From: an uncultured Clostridia bacterium
GTDB taxonomy: Bacteria; Bacillota; Clostridia; Lachnospirales; CAG-274
Length of the DNA: 64,000 nt
Direction of reading: 5' to 3'
Assembly (NCBI GenBank): GCA_944383305.1
Contig: CALWOZ010000004.1
Location: 1 to 64,000 of the forward strand
How positions within the stretch are numbered: the stretch's first letter is position 1; every line of letters starts with the position of its first letter. The position numbers and the translations under genes were made by a program. The notes beneath the pieces were generated by a model. It saw only the letters and a program-made list of their open reading frames with translations, was not told where the DNA came from and ran no database searches. This document shows positions 1-7,385 of the stretch, piece by piece.

Positions 1-79
1 TATTTCCAAATTTACTATACCACAAAGGGAAATCTTTTTTTATATTTTTTTGTTACCTATGTATTATACCTCAACAAAA

Positions 80-100
80 CCTATCAAATTAATTGATAGG
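80..100 (-). terminator. Terminator after the prophage 1 repressor
   Basis: A perfect 8-bp stem (CCTATCAA/TTGATAGG) with a 5-nt loop lies just beyond the repressor stop. Read on the minus strand it is followed by TTTTGTT. It probably ends the leftward repressor transcript. Confidence 0.6.
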
Positions 101-107
101 CTAATAA

Positions 108-896
108 TTATAAAACTATACCACAAATTTTAAAAAGAGTATTTTCTTCAATTTTGATAGGTGGATATTTTTTATTTAAAGAAATTAAATATACCCCATC
201 TTCTTGTATAGAGTATTTTTTTATATATGTTTCATTGTCATAAATAAAAATACCTATTTGACCATTATCAATATATGGTTGTTCTTTAATAAATACTATA
301 TCTCCATCATAGTAATTAGGCTCCATACTATCTCCACGAACATATAAAGCAAAGTCTGCTTTCCTTGCTTGTGGAGCTATGGTTAAATCTACTTGTTTTA
401 TTTCACAAGGTACATCGTCTGTTATAAGCATACCAGTACCAGCACTTGCAGGTATTTCATATAAATTTATATCCTTAACATCTTCTCTTGTTATACTTAA
501 TTCTTCTGAGATATTATCTATTGTATATTTTGGAATTTGTGTAAGTTCTTCTACACGTTCTATTGCTTTTTCTTGACCTTTAGAGTTAAGTTTATTGAAT
601 GGTAATAAAAGTCTATTTTCTTTACTAGATACATCATTAATTTTATAATTAATCTCCATAGGCACATCATACCCCATTAGCCAAGTTTCATTAACATTTA
701 AAGCTCTAGCCAGAATTGTTAATTTATCTTGTCGAGGTTCAACTTTACCAGAAACATATTGGCTTAAGTCATTTCTTCCTATTCTTTTACCTAACGATTT
801 ACAAATAGGTTCACATTTATTTAAAATATCAACTTGTTTAAGATTATTTATTTTCATTATTTCTTTTAATCTATAACTAGTATTATAAAGTTTCAT
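108..896 (-). CDS. LexA/CI-type phage repressor (Xre HTH + S24 peptidase)
   Basis: A 262-residue lysogeny repressor that should bind operators in the 897-1060 interval and self-cleave on SOS induction. The N-terminal ~75 residues form an Xre-type helix-turn-helix. The C-terminal half is an S24/LexA-like autoprotease: the Ala-Gly cleavage pair sits at about A152-G153 (context ASAGTG), the nucleophile is Ser190 in RGDSMEP, and Lys226 in YIKKY is the general base. ATG at 894-896 follows an AAGGAG site. It diverges from the Cro-like gene, the classical lambdoid switch layout. SOS-controlled induction is inferred from the intact protease residues. Confidence 0.93.
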   Translation of the reverse strand: MKLYNTSYRLKEIMKINNLKQVDILNKCEPICKSLGKRIGRNDLSQYVSGKVEPRQDKLTILARALNVNETWLMGYDVPMEINYKINDVSSKENRLLLPFNKLNSKGQEKAIERVEELTQIPKYTIDNISEELSITREDVKDINLYEIPASAGTGMLITDDVPCEIKQVDLTIAPQARKADFALYVRGDSMEPNYYDGDIVFIKEQPYIDNGQIGIFIYDNETYIKKYSIQEDGVYLISLNKKYPPIKIEENTLFKICGIVL

Positions 897-915
897 ATAA
901 TCACTCCTTATTTTA

Positions 916-944
916 AGTTTATCATATTATGTTTTAAAGTTCAA
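916..944 (-). promoter_or_regulatory. Repressor promoter, prophage 1
   Basis: On the minus strand there is TTGAAC, 17 bp, TAAACT, placed just upstream of the repressor start. The -35 hexamer overlaps a TTCAA half-site, which would allow autoregulation. Confidence 0.45.
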
Positions 945-960
945 TAAAAAAATAAAAAAA

Positions 961-975
961 TTCAATTTTTTTGAA
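961..975. promoter_or_regulatory. Operator-like inverted repeat, copy 1
   Basis: TTCAA-N5-TTGAA lies between the divergent promoters, just upstream of the rightward -35. The same half-sites at the same spacing recur at 1019-1033 (one mismatch) and 1263-1277. They are probable repressor/Cro sites. Confidence 0.5.
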
Positions 976-982
976 TTTAGTG

Positions 983-1011
983 TTGACAGCCTAAAAAATA
1001 TATGATAATAT
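983..1011 (+). promoter_or_regulatory. Early rightward promoter, prophage 1
   Basis: TTGACA (983-988), 17-bp spacer, TAATAT (1006-1011). It drives the Cro-like gene. Operator-like repeats sit immediately upstream (961-975) and over the transcription start (1019-1033). Confidence 0.8.
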
Positions 1012-1018
1012 TTAATTG

Positions 1019-1033
1019 TTCAAAAAAATTGTA
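1019..1033. promoter_or_regulatory. Operator-like inverted repeat, copy 2
   Basis: TTCAA-N5-TTGTA, one mismatch from copy 1. It covers the expected start of the early transcript, a natural place for repression. Confidence 0.4.
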
Positions 1034-1051
1034 CAAATGGGAGGTGGTGTT

Positions 1052-1270
1052 ATGAGTTATAACTATAGCAAGCTTAGAGGGAAAATTATAGAAAAATTTG
1101 GAACATACAAAAATTTTGCAAAGGCGATGGATACTTCAGAAAGAACACTATCATTAAAATTAAATAATAAAATTTTTTGGAAACAAGATGAAATTGAAAA
1201 AGCTATTGAGTTGTTGACAATAAATAAAAAGGATATTCTCATATATTTTTTTAATATAAATGTTCAATAA
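1052..1270 (+). CDS. Cro-like regulator (DUF739 family)
   Basis: A 72-residue DNA-binding protein of the phage DUF739/Cro type. The residues SYNYSKLRGKI at the N-terminus, FAKAMDTSERTLSLKLNN in the helix-turn-helix and a C-terminal YFF are typical of the family. ATG at 1052 is chosen over the in-frame upstream start at 1016 because GGGAGGTGG precedes it at good spacing and family members begin at this point. It is transcribed from the 983-1011 promoter and should compete with the repressor for the TTCAA-N5-TTGAA sites. Confidence 0.85.
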   Translation: MSYNYSKLRGKIIEKFGTYKNFAKAMDTSERTLSLKLNNKIFWKQDEIEKAIELLTINKKDILIYFFNINVQ

Positions 1271-1277
1271 AATTGAA
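1263..1277. promoter_or_regulatory. Operator-like inverted repeat, copy 3
   Basis: TTCAA-N5-TTGAA overlaps the end of the Cro-like gene, with the same half-sites and spacing as at 961-975. It may be an auxiliary operator. Confidence 0.35.
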
Positions 1278-1328
1278 TTTATATGTTAACTGAACATTGA
1301 AAACTGAATAAAGGAGGGAAAAAGAAAA

Positions 1329-1344
1329 CCACCCATACGGGTGG
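1329..1344 (-). terminator. CCACCC/GGGTGG terminator
   Basis: A 6-bp GC stem with a 4-nt loop, followed on the minus strand by TTTTCTTTTT. It ends the leftward DUF4236 gene. The same element, with the same AAAGAAAA flank, recurs at 34938-34953 and 35720-35735 in prophage 2, each time beyond a leftward gene. Confidence 0.65.
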
Positions 1345-1364
1345 CGGGTATTGGAATTAGGTTG

Positions 1365-2312
1365 TTAAGGGTTACAAACTTCACATAAGTCACTATAACC
1401 AGCTGCAATAGCACTATCTCTACTATCAAATTGTACTATATTTTCAGGTAATAATTTTTTAGCGTGTCTACAACTAGATTTATGTAATTTACCATTACTT
1501 TTATTACCTACATATAAAGTTTTAATCTCAACATTATTAGTAGTTAATTCTTTATTAGCTTGTGTAGTAGCTTGAGTTGGTTTTTCTGTAACAATTTCTT
1601 TAGTAGTAGGTTGAGTAGTAGTTTCTGTAATAGTAGTCTTTGCTGTAGTTTCTTGAGTAATAGACTGTGTAGTAATTACTTCTTTAGAAGTAGTTTCTAG
1701 TATAGTTTCCGATATAGACTGTGTTACAGTTTCAGTTGTAGTTTCAATAGTTGTATTCTCAGTTGTAGTATTAGATGAATTTTCTAGTGTGCTTGTAGAA
1801 CTTTCAGAATTATCCTCAGTAGTTAATTCTTTAGTAGTGGTTTCTGTGCTAGAAGTCGAACTATCTTCATTTAAAGCTACAACAGGTGTAGTTTCATTTG
1901 GATTAGGATTTGTATAACTGGTAGCACCAATAAAAAATAAATTTAAAATCCAACTTAAAGCTATAAAAGTAATTTTAAGAGATTTTTTTAAATTAGATTT
2001 TTTCAAAAATATAGTTGCTACTATAGCTGGTATAAATTCAAAAAATATAAATGCTAAAATACACAATAAAATTATTTTTATCTTACTTCTATTTGGAGGT
2101 TTTTGATTATTAAATTTATTTTTATTAGGCTTATGTTCTTCAACATAAGATATACCAGTACCTGGTATACTTGCAGTTTGTCTAATATTTCCTTTAGCTG
2201 TTTTAGCAACCCTATAACCTTTAACTCCAAAGCTATAACCAATACCACTTTTACTTAGATTTACACGAAAGTTTTTTCCTATTCGTATACTTTTATTAAA
2301 TCTAAAACCCAT
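1365..2312 (-). CDS. DUF4236 membrane protein with Thr/Ser-rich linker and Ada-like Cys domain
   Basis: 315 residues in four parts. A DUF4236 domain covers about residues 1-60 (GFRFNKSIRIGKNFRVNLSK, then PGTGISY). Two hydrophobic segments lie near 78-100 and 112-132. A low-complexity Thr/Ser/Glu linker runs from about 135 to 255. The C-terminal domain has the pattern GKLHKSSCRHAKKL..CEVCNP, the Ada-like metal-binding module often found at the end of secreted nucleases and surface proteins. It is transcribed alone, leftward, from its own promoter within the early region, so it is probably a lysogeny-expressed accessory gene (moron). Its function is unknown. Confidence 0.75.
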   Translation of the reverse strand: MGFRFNKSIRIGKNFRVNLSKSGIGYSFGVKGYRVAKTAKGNIRQTASIPGTGISYVEEHKPNKNKFNNQKPPNRSKIKIILLCILAFIFFEFIPAIVATIFLKKSNLKKSLKITFIALSWILNLFFIGATSYTNPNPNETTPVVALNEDSSTSSTETTTKELTTEDNSESSTSTLENSSNTTTENTTIETTTETVTQSISETILETTSKEVITTQSITQETTAKTTITETTTQPTTKEIVTEKPTQATTQANKELTTNNVEIKTLYVGNKSNGKLHKSSCRHAKKLLPENIVQFDSRDSAIAAGYSDLCEVCNP

Positions 2313-2349
2313 ATTTTCTCCCTTTCAGCATTAATTTTTATACACTATT

Positions 2350-2378
2350 ATAATACAAAAAATACTAAATATTGTCAA
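2350..2378 (-). promoter_or_regulatory. Promoter of the DUF4236 gene
   Basis: Minus strand TTGACA (complement of 2373-2378), 17 bp, TATTAT (complement of 2350-2355). This near-consensus sigma-A promoter supports independent expression in the lysogen. Confidence 0.7.
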
Positions 2379-2461
2379 TTAAATATATATTGAAAATTAA
2401 AAAGGGGGTGGTTAAATAGATAATAGAATATTGCAAACTAAATAATAAGGAGGAAAAAATT

Positions 2462-2737
2462 ATGTTTTTATTTTCAAAAGACGGATTAGGTGCAGTTAAT
2501 TTAAACTATGCACAATCACTTGGAATTCACGAAAGAAATGGACGTTGGGAGATATGTGCATTTAGAGCAGACAGTAGGTTTATTATATTAAATGATTTTG
2601 AAACTTTATCTGAAGCTAAACAAATGTTAAAAGCAACTCTTGAAATAGTTGCAAAAAATGAAAATAGCTGTATTAGTCAAAAGGATATTTATGATTATAT
2701 GAGAACAAAAGAAGAGTGGGCAACTTTTAAATCTTAG
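2462..2737 (+). CDS. Hypothetical early phage protein
   Basis: 91 residues, soluble, no family recognised. AAGGAGG precedes the ATG at good spacing. It has a well-folded composition (Trp and aromatics spread through it, mixed charge). It lies between the leftward DUF4236 gene and a bidirectional terminator, so it forms its own transcription unit. Confidence 0.6.
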   Translation: MFLFSKDGLGAVNLNYAQSLGIHERNGRWEICAFRADSRFIILNDFETLSEAKQMLKATLEIVAKNENSCISQKDIYDYMRTKEEWATFKS

Positions 2738-2747
2738 GTATAAAAAA

Positions 2748-2770
2748 GGTACGGTGTAAAATACCGTACC
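2748..2770. terminator. Bidirectional terminator
   Basis: Perfect 8-bp stem GGTACGGT/ACCGTACC with a 7-nt loop between two convergent genes (2462-2737 and 2796-3026). Confidence 0.75.
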
Positions 2771-2795
2771 TATGCCCTAAAAATAATTTTATGGA

Positions 2796-3026
2796 TTAAT
2801 GCTCTTTAGAATTATTTTTAATAATTTTATATGCTTCAGGCAATATAACAATTGCTAAGGCATTATAAAAATCATCACAGGATTTTTTTATAAAACCTTT
2901 ATTTTCTAGTTCAGATATAATTTGCAAATTTTCCTTTATGAATTCAGTATCGTAGGATTTGAATATATCATTATTAGAATTATTATAAAGATGGTATAAA
3001 ATTTCTTTTTCTTTAGAAGTTATCAT
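2796..3026 (-). CDS. Small hypothetical protein behind the palindromic leader
   Basis: 76 residues. The helical pattern (KEKEILYHLYNN, then IISELENKGFIKKS) resembles a winged-helix regulator, but I cannot assign a family. Its start lies directly downstream of a long inverted repeat (3037-3108), and the AAAAGGAGG ribosome site is partly inside the 3' arm. Two unrelated Cys-rich genes of prophage 2 (34974 and 35749) have the same leader. Confidence 0.55.
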   Translation of the reverse strand: MITSKEKEILYHLYNNSNNDIFKSYDTEFIKENLQIISELENKGFIKKSCDDFYNALAIVILPEAYKIIKNNSKEH

Positions 3027-3036
3027 ATGTACACCT

Positions 3037-3108
3037 CCTTTTCTTGTATATTTCTACACCTATATCTAGCACATATAAATGTAGATACTAAAATTGTACA
3101 AGAAAAGG
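3037..3108. repeat. Long inverted-repeat leader, copy A
   Basis: Outer arms CCTTTTCTTGTA and TACAAGAAAAGG are exact complements. Inner pairs (CTACA/TGTAG) are interrupted. It is the same element as the perfect 30-bp-arm palindrome at 35194-35259 and the copy at 36005-36077. Each lies just upstream of a leftward small gene with the sequence AGGTGT(A/G)CATATG. Confidence 0.8.
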
Positions 3109-3236
3109 AAGAAAATGACAATAATAAGGAAGTGATTTTATAAATGAAAATAGAAAGACAAAAAGAACTACTTAATAATAAAAAGTAATAGGACAATTTA
3201 TTAAAATAATAAATTATAAAAAAGGAGGTGGTAGTT

Positions 3237-3455
3237 GTGCCTAAAAAAAGAGAACCGTTAAAAGTTAAATCCTTTTTAAATGTAAAAAATGAAGATGGAA
3301 CAGTAACACCAGTATTAATAAAAGACGTAGATGGTGTTATAAAGCCAGAATATGAAGAATTGTGGTATAAAGCGTGCGATAATATGATGTTACGTTGTGC
3401 TAAAATTTATGCTGCTAAAAATGGATTTGATTTAGAGATAATAGAAAAAGAATAA
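3237..3455 (+). CDS. Hypothetical early phage protein
   Basis: 72 residues, no family recognised. I start it at GTG 3237. The in-frame GTG at 3228 is part of the ribosome site AAAGGAGGTGG itself, whereas 3237 has normal spacing. It is the first of a chain of tightly spaced small genes (3237-4469) that looks like one early operon. Confidence 0.55.
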   Translation: MPKKREPLKVKSFLNVKNEDGTVTPVLIKDVDGVIKPEYEELWYKACDNMMLRCAKIYAAKNGFDLEIIEKE

Positions 3456-3470
3456 GCCTTTAGGCTTATT
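3451..3470 (+). terminator. Hairpin at the end of the 3237 gene
   Basis: AATAAGCC/GGCTTATT stem with a 4-nt loop overlapping the stop codon. It lacks a strong T-run, so it may only stabilise the mRNA or attenuate. A similar hairpin occurs at about 36540 in prophage 2. Confidence 0.4.
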
Positions 3471-3498
3471 ATAAAGGACAAGCTAAGGAGGTAATTAA

Positions 3499-3630
3499 TT
3501 GTCTAAAAGAGAAAAGTGGGCATTGATTAATAAGCTATTAAATGCGTTAAGAAAAGCAAAGGGATTGCCATTAGTAAGCCCGAATGATAATCCATATTAT
3601 TTTAAACAGGAGGTGAAGAAAAGTGCTTAA
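3499..3630 (+). CDS. Small basic hypothetical protein
   Basis: 43 residues from a TTG start preceded by AAGGAGG. The product is rich in Lys/Arg with an amphipathic N-terminal helix. Its end overlaps the next gene, whose ribosome site AGGAGG lies inside it, so the two are probably translationally coupled. No homology recognised. Confidence 0.45.
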   Translation: MSKREKWALINKLLNALRKAKGLPLVSPNDNPYYFKQEVKKSA

Positions 3631-3787
3631 TATGTATACAATGATATTGGTAAATGGAGAATTAATACGCATAAAGGCAATACATAACAAAGACGCTATT
3701 AAATCGGCTATTCAATATGGCAAAGTTAGAGTTGTTAGAGATAATAACAATAGATTAGTATACTTAAATGTAGGAGTGTTAGTTTAA
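3623..3787 (+). CDS. Small hypothetical protein
   Basis: 54 residues from a GTG start with AGGAGG about 9 nt upstream. The product is compact and beta-rich, with an alternating hydrophobic C-terminus (LVYLNVGVLV). It is coupled by overlap to its neighbours on both sides. Function unknown. Confidence 0.45.
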   Translation: MLNMYTMILVNGELIRIKAIHNKDAIKSAIQYGKVRVVRDNNNRLVYLNVGVLV

Positions 3788-3867
3788 TGATTAAAAAGAA
3801 AAAAAGATATATTGACCAATATCATTACAATAATAGTGTTAATAACGTCGGTTATAGGTTGTTATAA
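3787..3867 (+). CDS. Very small ORF, possibly a broken membrane peptide
   Basis: ATG at 3787 overlaps the previous stop (TAATG) and encodes 26 residues. In another frame the same DNA encodes a hydrophobic stretch (NIITIIVLITSVIGCYN) continuing to 3909, like the 47-residue membrane protein at the matching place in prophage 2 (36917-37060). A one-base change in the A-run near 3800 would join the two, so this may be a frameshifted version. Confidence 0.3.
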   Translation: MIKKKKRYIDQYHYNNSVNNVGYRLL

Positions 3868-3922
3868 TATAGGATATTGGGGATTTAAGTTATTGATTAG
3901 GATATTTTAAAGGAGGAATGGT

Positions 3923-4108
3923 ATGAAAATAACATTAAAAGCAGCAAGAGTTAATGCTGGATTTCTACAGAAAGAAGTAGCTGACAAGTTAGGAGTTAGT
4001 ATACATACAATAATTAATTGGGAGAGAGGTATTACTAAACCTAAAAAGCATATTCTTATGGTTTTATCTTCAATTTACAATGTAAACGTTGATGATATAA
4101 AGGGATGA
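3923..4108 (+). CDS. Xre-family DNA-binding protein
   Basis: 61 residues, essentially one HTH_3 domain: AGFLQKEVADKLGVSIHTIINWERGITKP is a textbook Xre helix-turn-helix pattern. AAAGGAGG precedes the ATG. It probably regulates the early region. It overlaps the next small gene by four bases. Confidence 0.85.
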   Translation: MKITLKAARVNAGFLQKEVADKLGVSIHTIINWERGITKPKKHILMVLSSIYNVNVDDIKG

Positions 4109-4230
4109 ATATTATTTTAACAACTGAACAAAGAAAAATAGCAGAAAAATTAAACTGTTCTCGTTCTGATATATATCTAAAGATAAAATACACAAAACAA
4201 GAATTTAACAATAAAATATTGAAAACTTGA
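4105..4230 (+). CDS. Small hypothetical protein coupled to the Xre gene
   Basis: 41 residues starting with ATG overlapping the Xre gene stop (ATGA arrangement). The stretch EQRKIAEKLNCSRSDIYLKI resembles a degenerate helix-turn-helix. Family unknown. Confidence 0.45.
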   Translation: MNIILTTEQRKIAEKLNCSRSDIYLKIKYTKQEFNNKILKT

Positions 4231-4244
4231 AAGGATAATAAACA

Positions 4245-4469
4245 ATGGTGTACACAAGAGAAATCATTAAAGACATAATTAAAAGTATGAAAAATGAACT
4301 ACATAAAACAAGTTTTATCATTGTATTAAATGACAGAAATGAAATAGCAAGAGAAGGTAAGTTTATATCGTTAAATAAAAGATATATAAAAATAAGAAAT
4401 AGAAAACACGGTATACATAAAATAAATATAACTGATATAAACAATATATCGGCAATTGTTACAGAATAA
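4245..4469 (+). CDS. Conserved small phage protein, paralogue in prophage 2
   Basis: 74 residues, clearly related to the product of 37160-37381 in prophage 2: both have YT(K/R)(D/E)IIK.I, TSFIIVLND and NKRYIKI(K/R)NR. The central beta-strand pattern and basic patch suggest a small nucleic-acid-binding fold, but I cannot name it. Retention in two otherwise different early regions argues that it is a real gene. Confidence 0.65.
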   Translation: MVYTREIIKDIIKSMKNELHKTSFIIVLNDRNEIAREGKFISLNKRYIKIRNRKHGIHKINITDINNISAIVTE

Positions 4470-4558
4470 TAAAAAGTGACTTAATATAAGCCACTTAAAA
4501 AATAAAAAAATCAATTTAATTATACCACAAAATAAATATTATGTAAAGGAGAAAAAAT

Positions 4559-4780
4559 ATGTGTAATGAATGTAGAGAATATCCTTGTAACAGCAGATGT
4601 CCTAATAATGTTGTAGATGAAAGAGAATGTTGTACAGAGTGTGGATATGAGTTTGAAACAGGAGATAGTGCTTATTATGCACTTGGTAGAGATGATAAGT
4701 TATATTGTTTAGAATGTATTGAAGAAATGACAGCAGAAGAGATAATATCAAATTTTTTAGAGGAAGAAGAAATATGGTAA
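4559..4780 (+). CDS. Cys-rich zinc-ribbon-like protein
   Basis: 73 residues with two Cys clusters, CNECREYPCNSRC near the N-terminus and CCTEC..CLEC further on, consistent with one or two structural zinc sites. The C-terminus is very acidic. AAAGGAG lies upstream. Its stop overlaps the next small gene. Function unknown. Confidence 0.6.
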   Translation: MCNECREYPCNSRCPNNVVDERECCTECGYEFETGDSAYYALGRDDKLYCLECIEEMTAEEIISNFLEEEEIW

Positions 4781-4953
4781 CTTATGAATTTTTAGAAGAA
4801 ATAGCAAGAAAAAAATTAGAAATTATTTCAAAGAGTAAAACCTTTACCGAAGAACAAAATCAATGGTATATAGATACTTTTATAATGGATTTTATAGTGA
4901 GTTTACAGTTTGAAAACTATACAAAGGAGTTATTATATGAAAAAATTAGTTAG
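4774..4953 (+). CDS. Small hypothetical protein upstream of YqaJ
   Basis: 59 residues. ATG at 4774 overlaps the stop of the zinc-ribbon gene, and its end overlaps the YqaJ start and ribosome site, so it is embedded in the operon by translational coupling. Predicted helical, with Trp and Phe in the second half. No family recognised. Confidence 0.5.
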   Translation: MVTYEFLEEIARKKLEIISKSKTFTEEQNQWYIDTFIMDFIVSLQFENYTKELLYEKIS

Positions 4954-5869
4954 TACGTTAAATTTAGATTATGAAGAGTGGTTATCATATAGAAAACAAT
5001 CAATAGGTGGAAGTGACTGTGCTACAATTGTGGGGTTTAATAAACATAAAAGTCCTTATAGTTTATGGGCTGAGAAAAAAGGTTTTTTTGATACTACACA
5101 AAATGACACGGAAATAATGCGTCAAGGTCGAGATTTTGAGGAATACGTGGCTCAACGTTTTTGTGAAGCTACTGGTAAAAAGGTTAGAAAAAGAAATTAC
5201 ATATTTTTACACGACGATTATGAATTTATCTCTGCTAATATTGACCGTGAAATAGTAGGAGAAAATGCTGGACTTGAGTGTAAAACAACTTCACTTCTTA
5301 ACAAAACAGACTTTGAAAATGAAGAAATACCAGATTATTATTATTATTGTCAATGTATGCACTATATGGCAGTAATGGGATATGACAAGATGTATTTAGC
5401 TGTATTAGTGTTATCTAAAGAGTTTTATTGGTTTGAAATCAAGCGAGATGATAAGGAAATAGAAGCATTAATAAATATGGAGGTTGAATGGTGGAATAGA
5501 TATATTTTAGGTAATGAGACACCAGAAATTGACGGTACAGACAGTACATTAAATACGATTAAATATATTAATAAAGACATATCAACAGAGATAAAAGATA
5601 TATCTAAAATAGATGATGTTTTAAAAGAATATGAAGCAGTATCTAAGCAAAAGAAATTTATTGAAAATAAAGAAAAAGAGCTAAAAAACAATATTATTGC
5701 TTTTATGGGAAGTAATGAAGTGGGTAACTCTAATAAATATTTAGTATCTTATAAATCACAAAAAAGGACAAGTGTAGATACTGCTACACTAAAAAAAGAA
5801 TTACCAGATATATATAACAAATATACAAAAACAAGTGAAACAAGAATATTAAGAATAAAAACTATTTAG
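4937..5869 (+). CDS. YqaJ-type viral recombinase (exonuclease)
   Basis: 310 residues, a lambda-exonuclease/YqaJ-fold 5'-3' dsDNA exonuclease that should feed single strands to RecT downstream. Motifs seen: IGGSDCATIVG near residue 25, GRDFEEYVAQRF, the catalytic block ISANIDRE...LECKTTS (D..ExK) and CQCMHYMAV. The last ~100 residues form a charged helical extension. ATG 4937 is chosen because AAAGGAG lies 7 nt upstream. An in-frame TTG at 4910 has no ribosome site. Confidence 0.92.
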   Translation: MKKLVSTLNLDYEEWLSYRKQSIGGSDCATIVGFNKHKSPYSLWAEKKGFFDTTQNDTEIMRQGRDFEEYVAQRFCEATGKKVRKRNYIFLHDDYEFISANIDREIVGENAGLECKTTSLLNKTDFENEEIPDYYYYCQCMHYMAVMGYDKMYLAVLVLSKEFYWFEIKRDDKEIEALINMEVEWWNRYILGNETPEIDGTDSTLNTIKYINKDISTEIKDISKIDDVLKEYEAVSKQKKFIENKEKELKNNIIAFMGSNEVGNSNKYLVSYKSQKRTSVDTATLKKELPDIYNKYTKTSETRILRIKTI

Positions 5870-5881
5870 GAGGATAAAAAA

Positions 5882-6673
5882 ATGGCAAATGTAATACAAC
5901 AACAAATGGAGAATAAAGTTGAAAAATCGAACAAACAAAGAACTATAAAAGATTATATAAAAATGTATGAAAGTCAAATTGCAAGAGCATTACCTAATGT
6001 AATTACTCCAGAAAGATTTTCAAGAATGGTATTAACAGCTATAACTAAAACACCAAAGTTAGCAGAATGTACACCAGAATCATTTATGGGCGCTATGCTA
6101 ACGGCAGCACAATTAGGACTTGAACCTAATACACCACTTGGACAAGCGTATTTAATACCATATGGCAATAAATGTGAGTTTCAAATAGGCTACAAGGGAT
6201 TATTGGAGCTTGCTCATAGAAGCGGAGAATTAAAAACATTAGAAGCGCATTGTGTTTACGAAAATGATGAATTTAGTGTTGAATATGGTTTAAATCCTAA
6301 TTTAATACATAATCCTTGTTTTAAAGATAAAGGAGAGCTTTTAGGAATATATGCAGTATATCATACAAACAATGGTGGATATGCCTTTGAATTTATGAGT
6401 AAAGAAGATATAGAAAACCATAGAAATCAATATAGTAAGTCATATAAAAATGCAAGTAGTGCGTGGCAAACAGACTTTGAAAGTATGGCTAAAAAAACAG
6501 TAATAAAAAGGCTATTAAAATATGCCCCACTTAAAACAGAGTTTGTAAGAGCCATAGCAAATGATGAGCAAACTCAAACCATTGACTTTACAGAAGATAA
6601 CGAAATTCTTATTTTGAATGAAGATGCAGATGAAGAAAATAATGAAATTGTGGAGGGGCAAGAGGTTGAATAA
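5882..6673 (+). CDS. recT: RecT single-strand annealing protein
   Basis: 263 residues, RecT family. It anneals the single strands made by the YqaJ exonuclease during phage recombination or replication. Family hallmarks seen: AAQLGLEPNTPLGQAYLIPYGN near residue 80, EFQIGYKGLLELAHRSGE, and the C-terminal block KKTVIKRLLKYAPL. The tail is acidic, as is usual for interaction with basic partners. It lies 12 nt after YqaJ and overlaps the SSB start. Confidence 0.95.
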   Translation: MANVIQQQMENKVEKSNKQRTIKDYIKMYESQIARALPNVITPERFSRMVLTAITKTPKLAECTPESFMGAMLTAAQLGLEPNTPLGQAYLIPYGNKCEFQIGYKGLLELAHRSGELKTLEAHCVYENDEFSVEYGLNPNLIHNPCFKDKGELLGIYAVYHTNNGGYAFEFMSKEDIENHRNQYSKSYKNASSAWQTDFESMAKKTVIKRLLKYAPLKTEFVRAIANDEQTQTIDFTEDNEILILNEDADEENNEIVEGQEVE

Positions 6674-7070
6674 TGTAACATTAATGGGTAGATTAACAAG
6701 AGACCCAGAGATTAGATATTCTCAAAGTGCAGAGCCAATGGCAGTTGCAAGATTTAACATAGCTGTTAATCGTAAGTATAAAAGAGATGGAGAACCAGAA
6801 GCAGATTTTATAAACTGTGTAGCTTTTAGAAAAACTGCTGAAATTATAGAGAAATATTTTACTAAAGGTAAAATGATAGGTATTGTAGGTAGGATACAAA
6901 CAGGAAGCTATACAGATAAACAAGGAAATAAAAGAAATTCAACAGATGTAGTAGTAGAAGAGGTATGTTTTTGTGGAGATAAAGAAGACAGAACAACAAA
7001 TACACAGCAAGACAGTGATAATTTTTATAGTGCAGAAACAGGTATCAATGATGATGATTTACCATTTTAG
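6666..7070 (+). CDS. ssb: Single-stranded DNA-binding protein
   Basis: 134 residues. OB-fold SSB with the standard N-terminus (NNVTLMGRLTRDPEIRY), VARFNIAVNR, and the acidic tip DDDLPF that recruits partner proteins. TTG at 6666 is the start: GGAGGGG precedes it and SSBs begin at this point. The in-frame ATG at 6618 lies inside recT and would add a non-homologous leader. It overlaps recT by 8 nt. Confidence 0.95.
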   Translation: MNNVTLMGRLTRDPEIRYSQSAEPMAVARFNIAVNRKYKRDGEPEADFINCVAFRKTAEIIEKYFTKGKMIGIVGRIQTGSYTDKQGNKRNSTDVVVEEVCFCGDKEDRTTNTQQDSDNFYSAETGINDDDLPF

Positions 7071-7082
7071 GAGGGAACTAAT

Positions 7083-7385
7083 ATGGATTTAAGAAGCTAT
7101 ATAAATAAGATAGATTTGGAACTTTTTGAAGCGATAAAACATTTAAAAAACTTAAATGAAATAAATAATGTATTTCAAAAAGAATTTCAGGAATTGGCAA
7201 CTCAAGAAAAATTAGGAGCTTATCAAATAGTATTTATTCGAGATGTTATGGAATTGTTATTTAAAAACTTTGAAGGAATTTTTTATTCGATAGAAAAAGA
7301 AAAAATAATAAAGAGATTAAGTGTTTTTGAACTTCAAATAATTGGATTACAGCATTTGTTGGGAGAAGATGAAGAAAATGATTAA
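7083..7385 (+). CDS. Hypothetical phage protein
   Basis: 100 residues, predominantly alpha-helical with an acidic C-terminus (GEDEEND). No family recognised. It sits between SSB and the DUF1064 gene, overlapping the latter, so it is presumably part of the replication and recombination operon. Confidence 0.6.
   Translation: MDLRSYINKIDLELFEAIKHLKNLNEINNVFQKEFQELATQEKLGAYQIVFIRDVMELLFKNFEGIFYSIEKEKIIKRLSVFELQIIGLQHLLGEDEEND

Noticed and set aside
1500..1880. Low-complexity tract
   Set aside because: It encodes the Thr/Ser linker of the DUF4236 protein and has no independent repeat structure.
3144..3188. 14-codon ORF after palindrome copy A
   Set aside because: It has a weak ribosome site, but the peptide is too short and unsupported to list as a gene.
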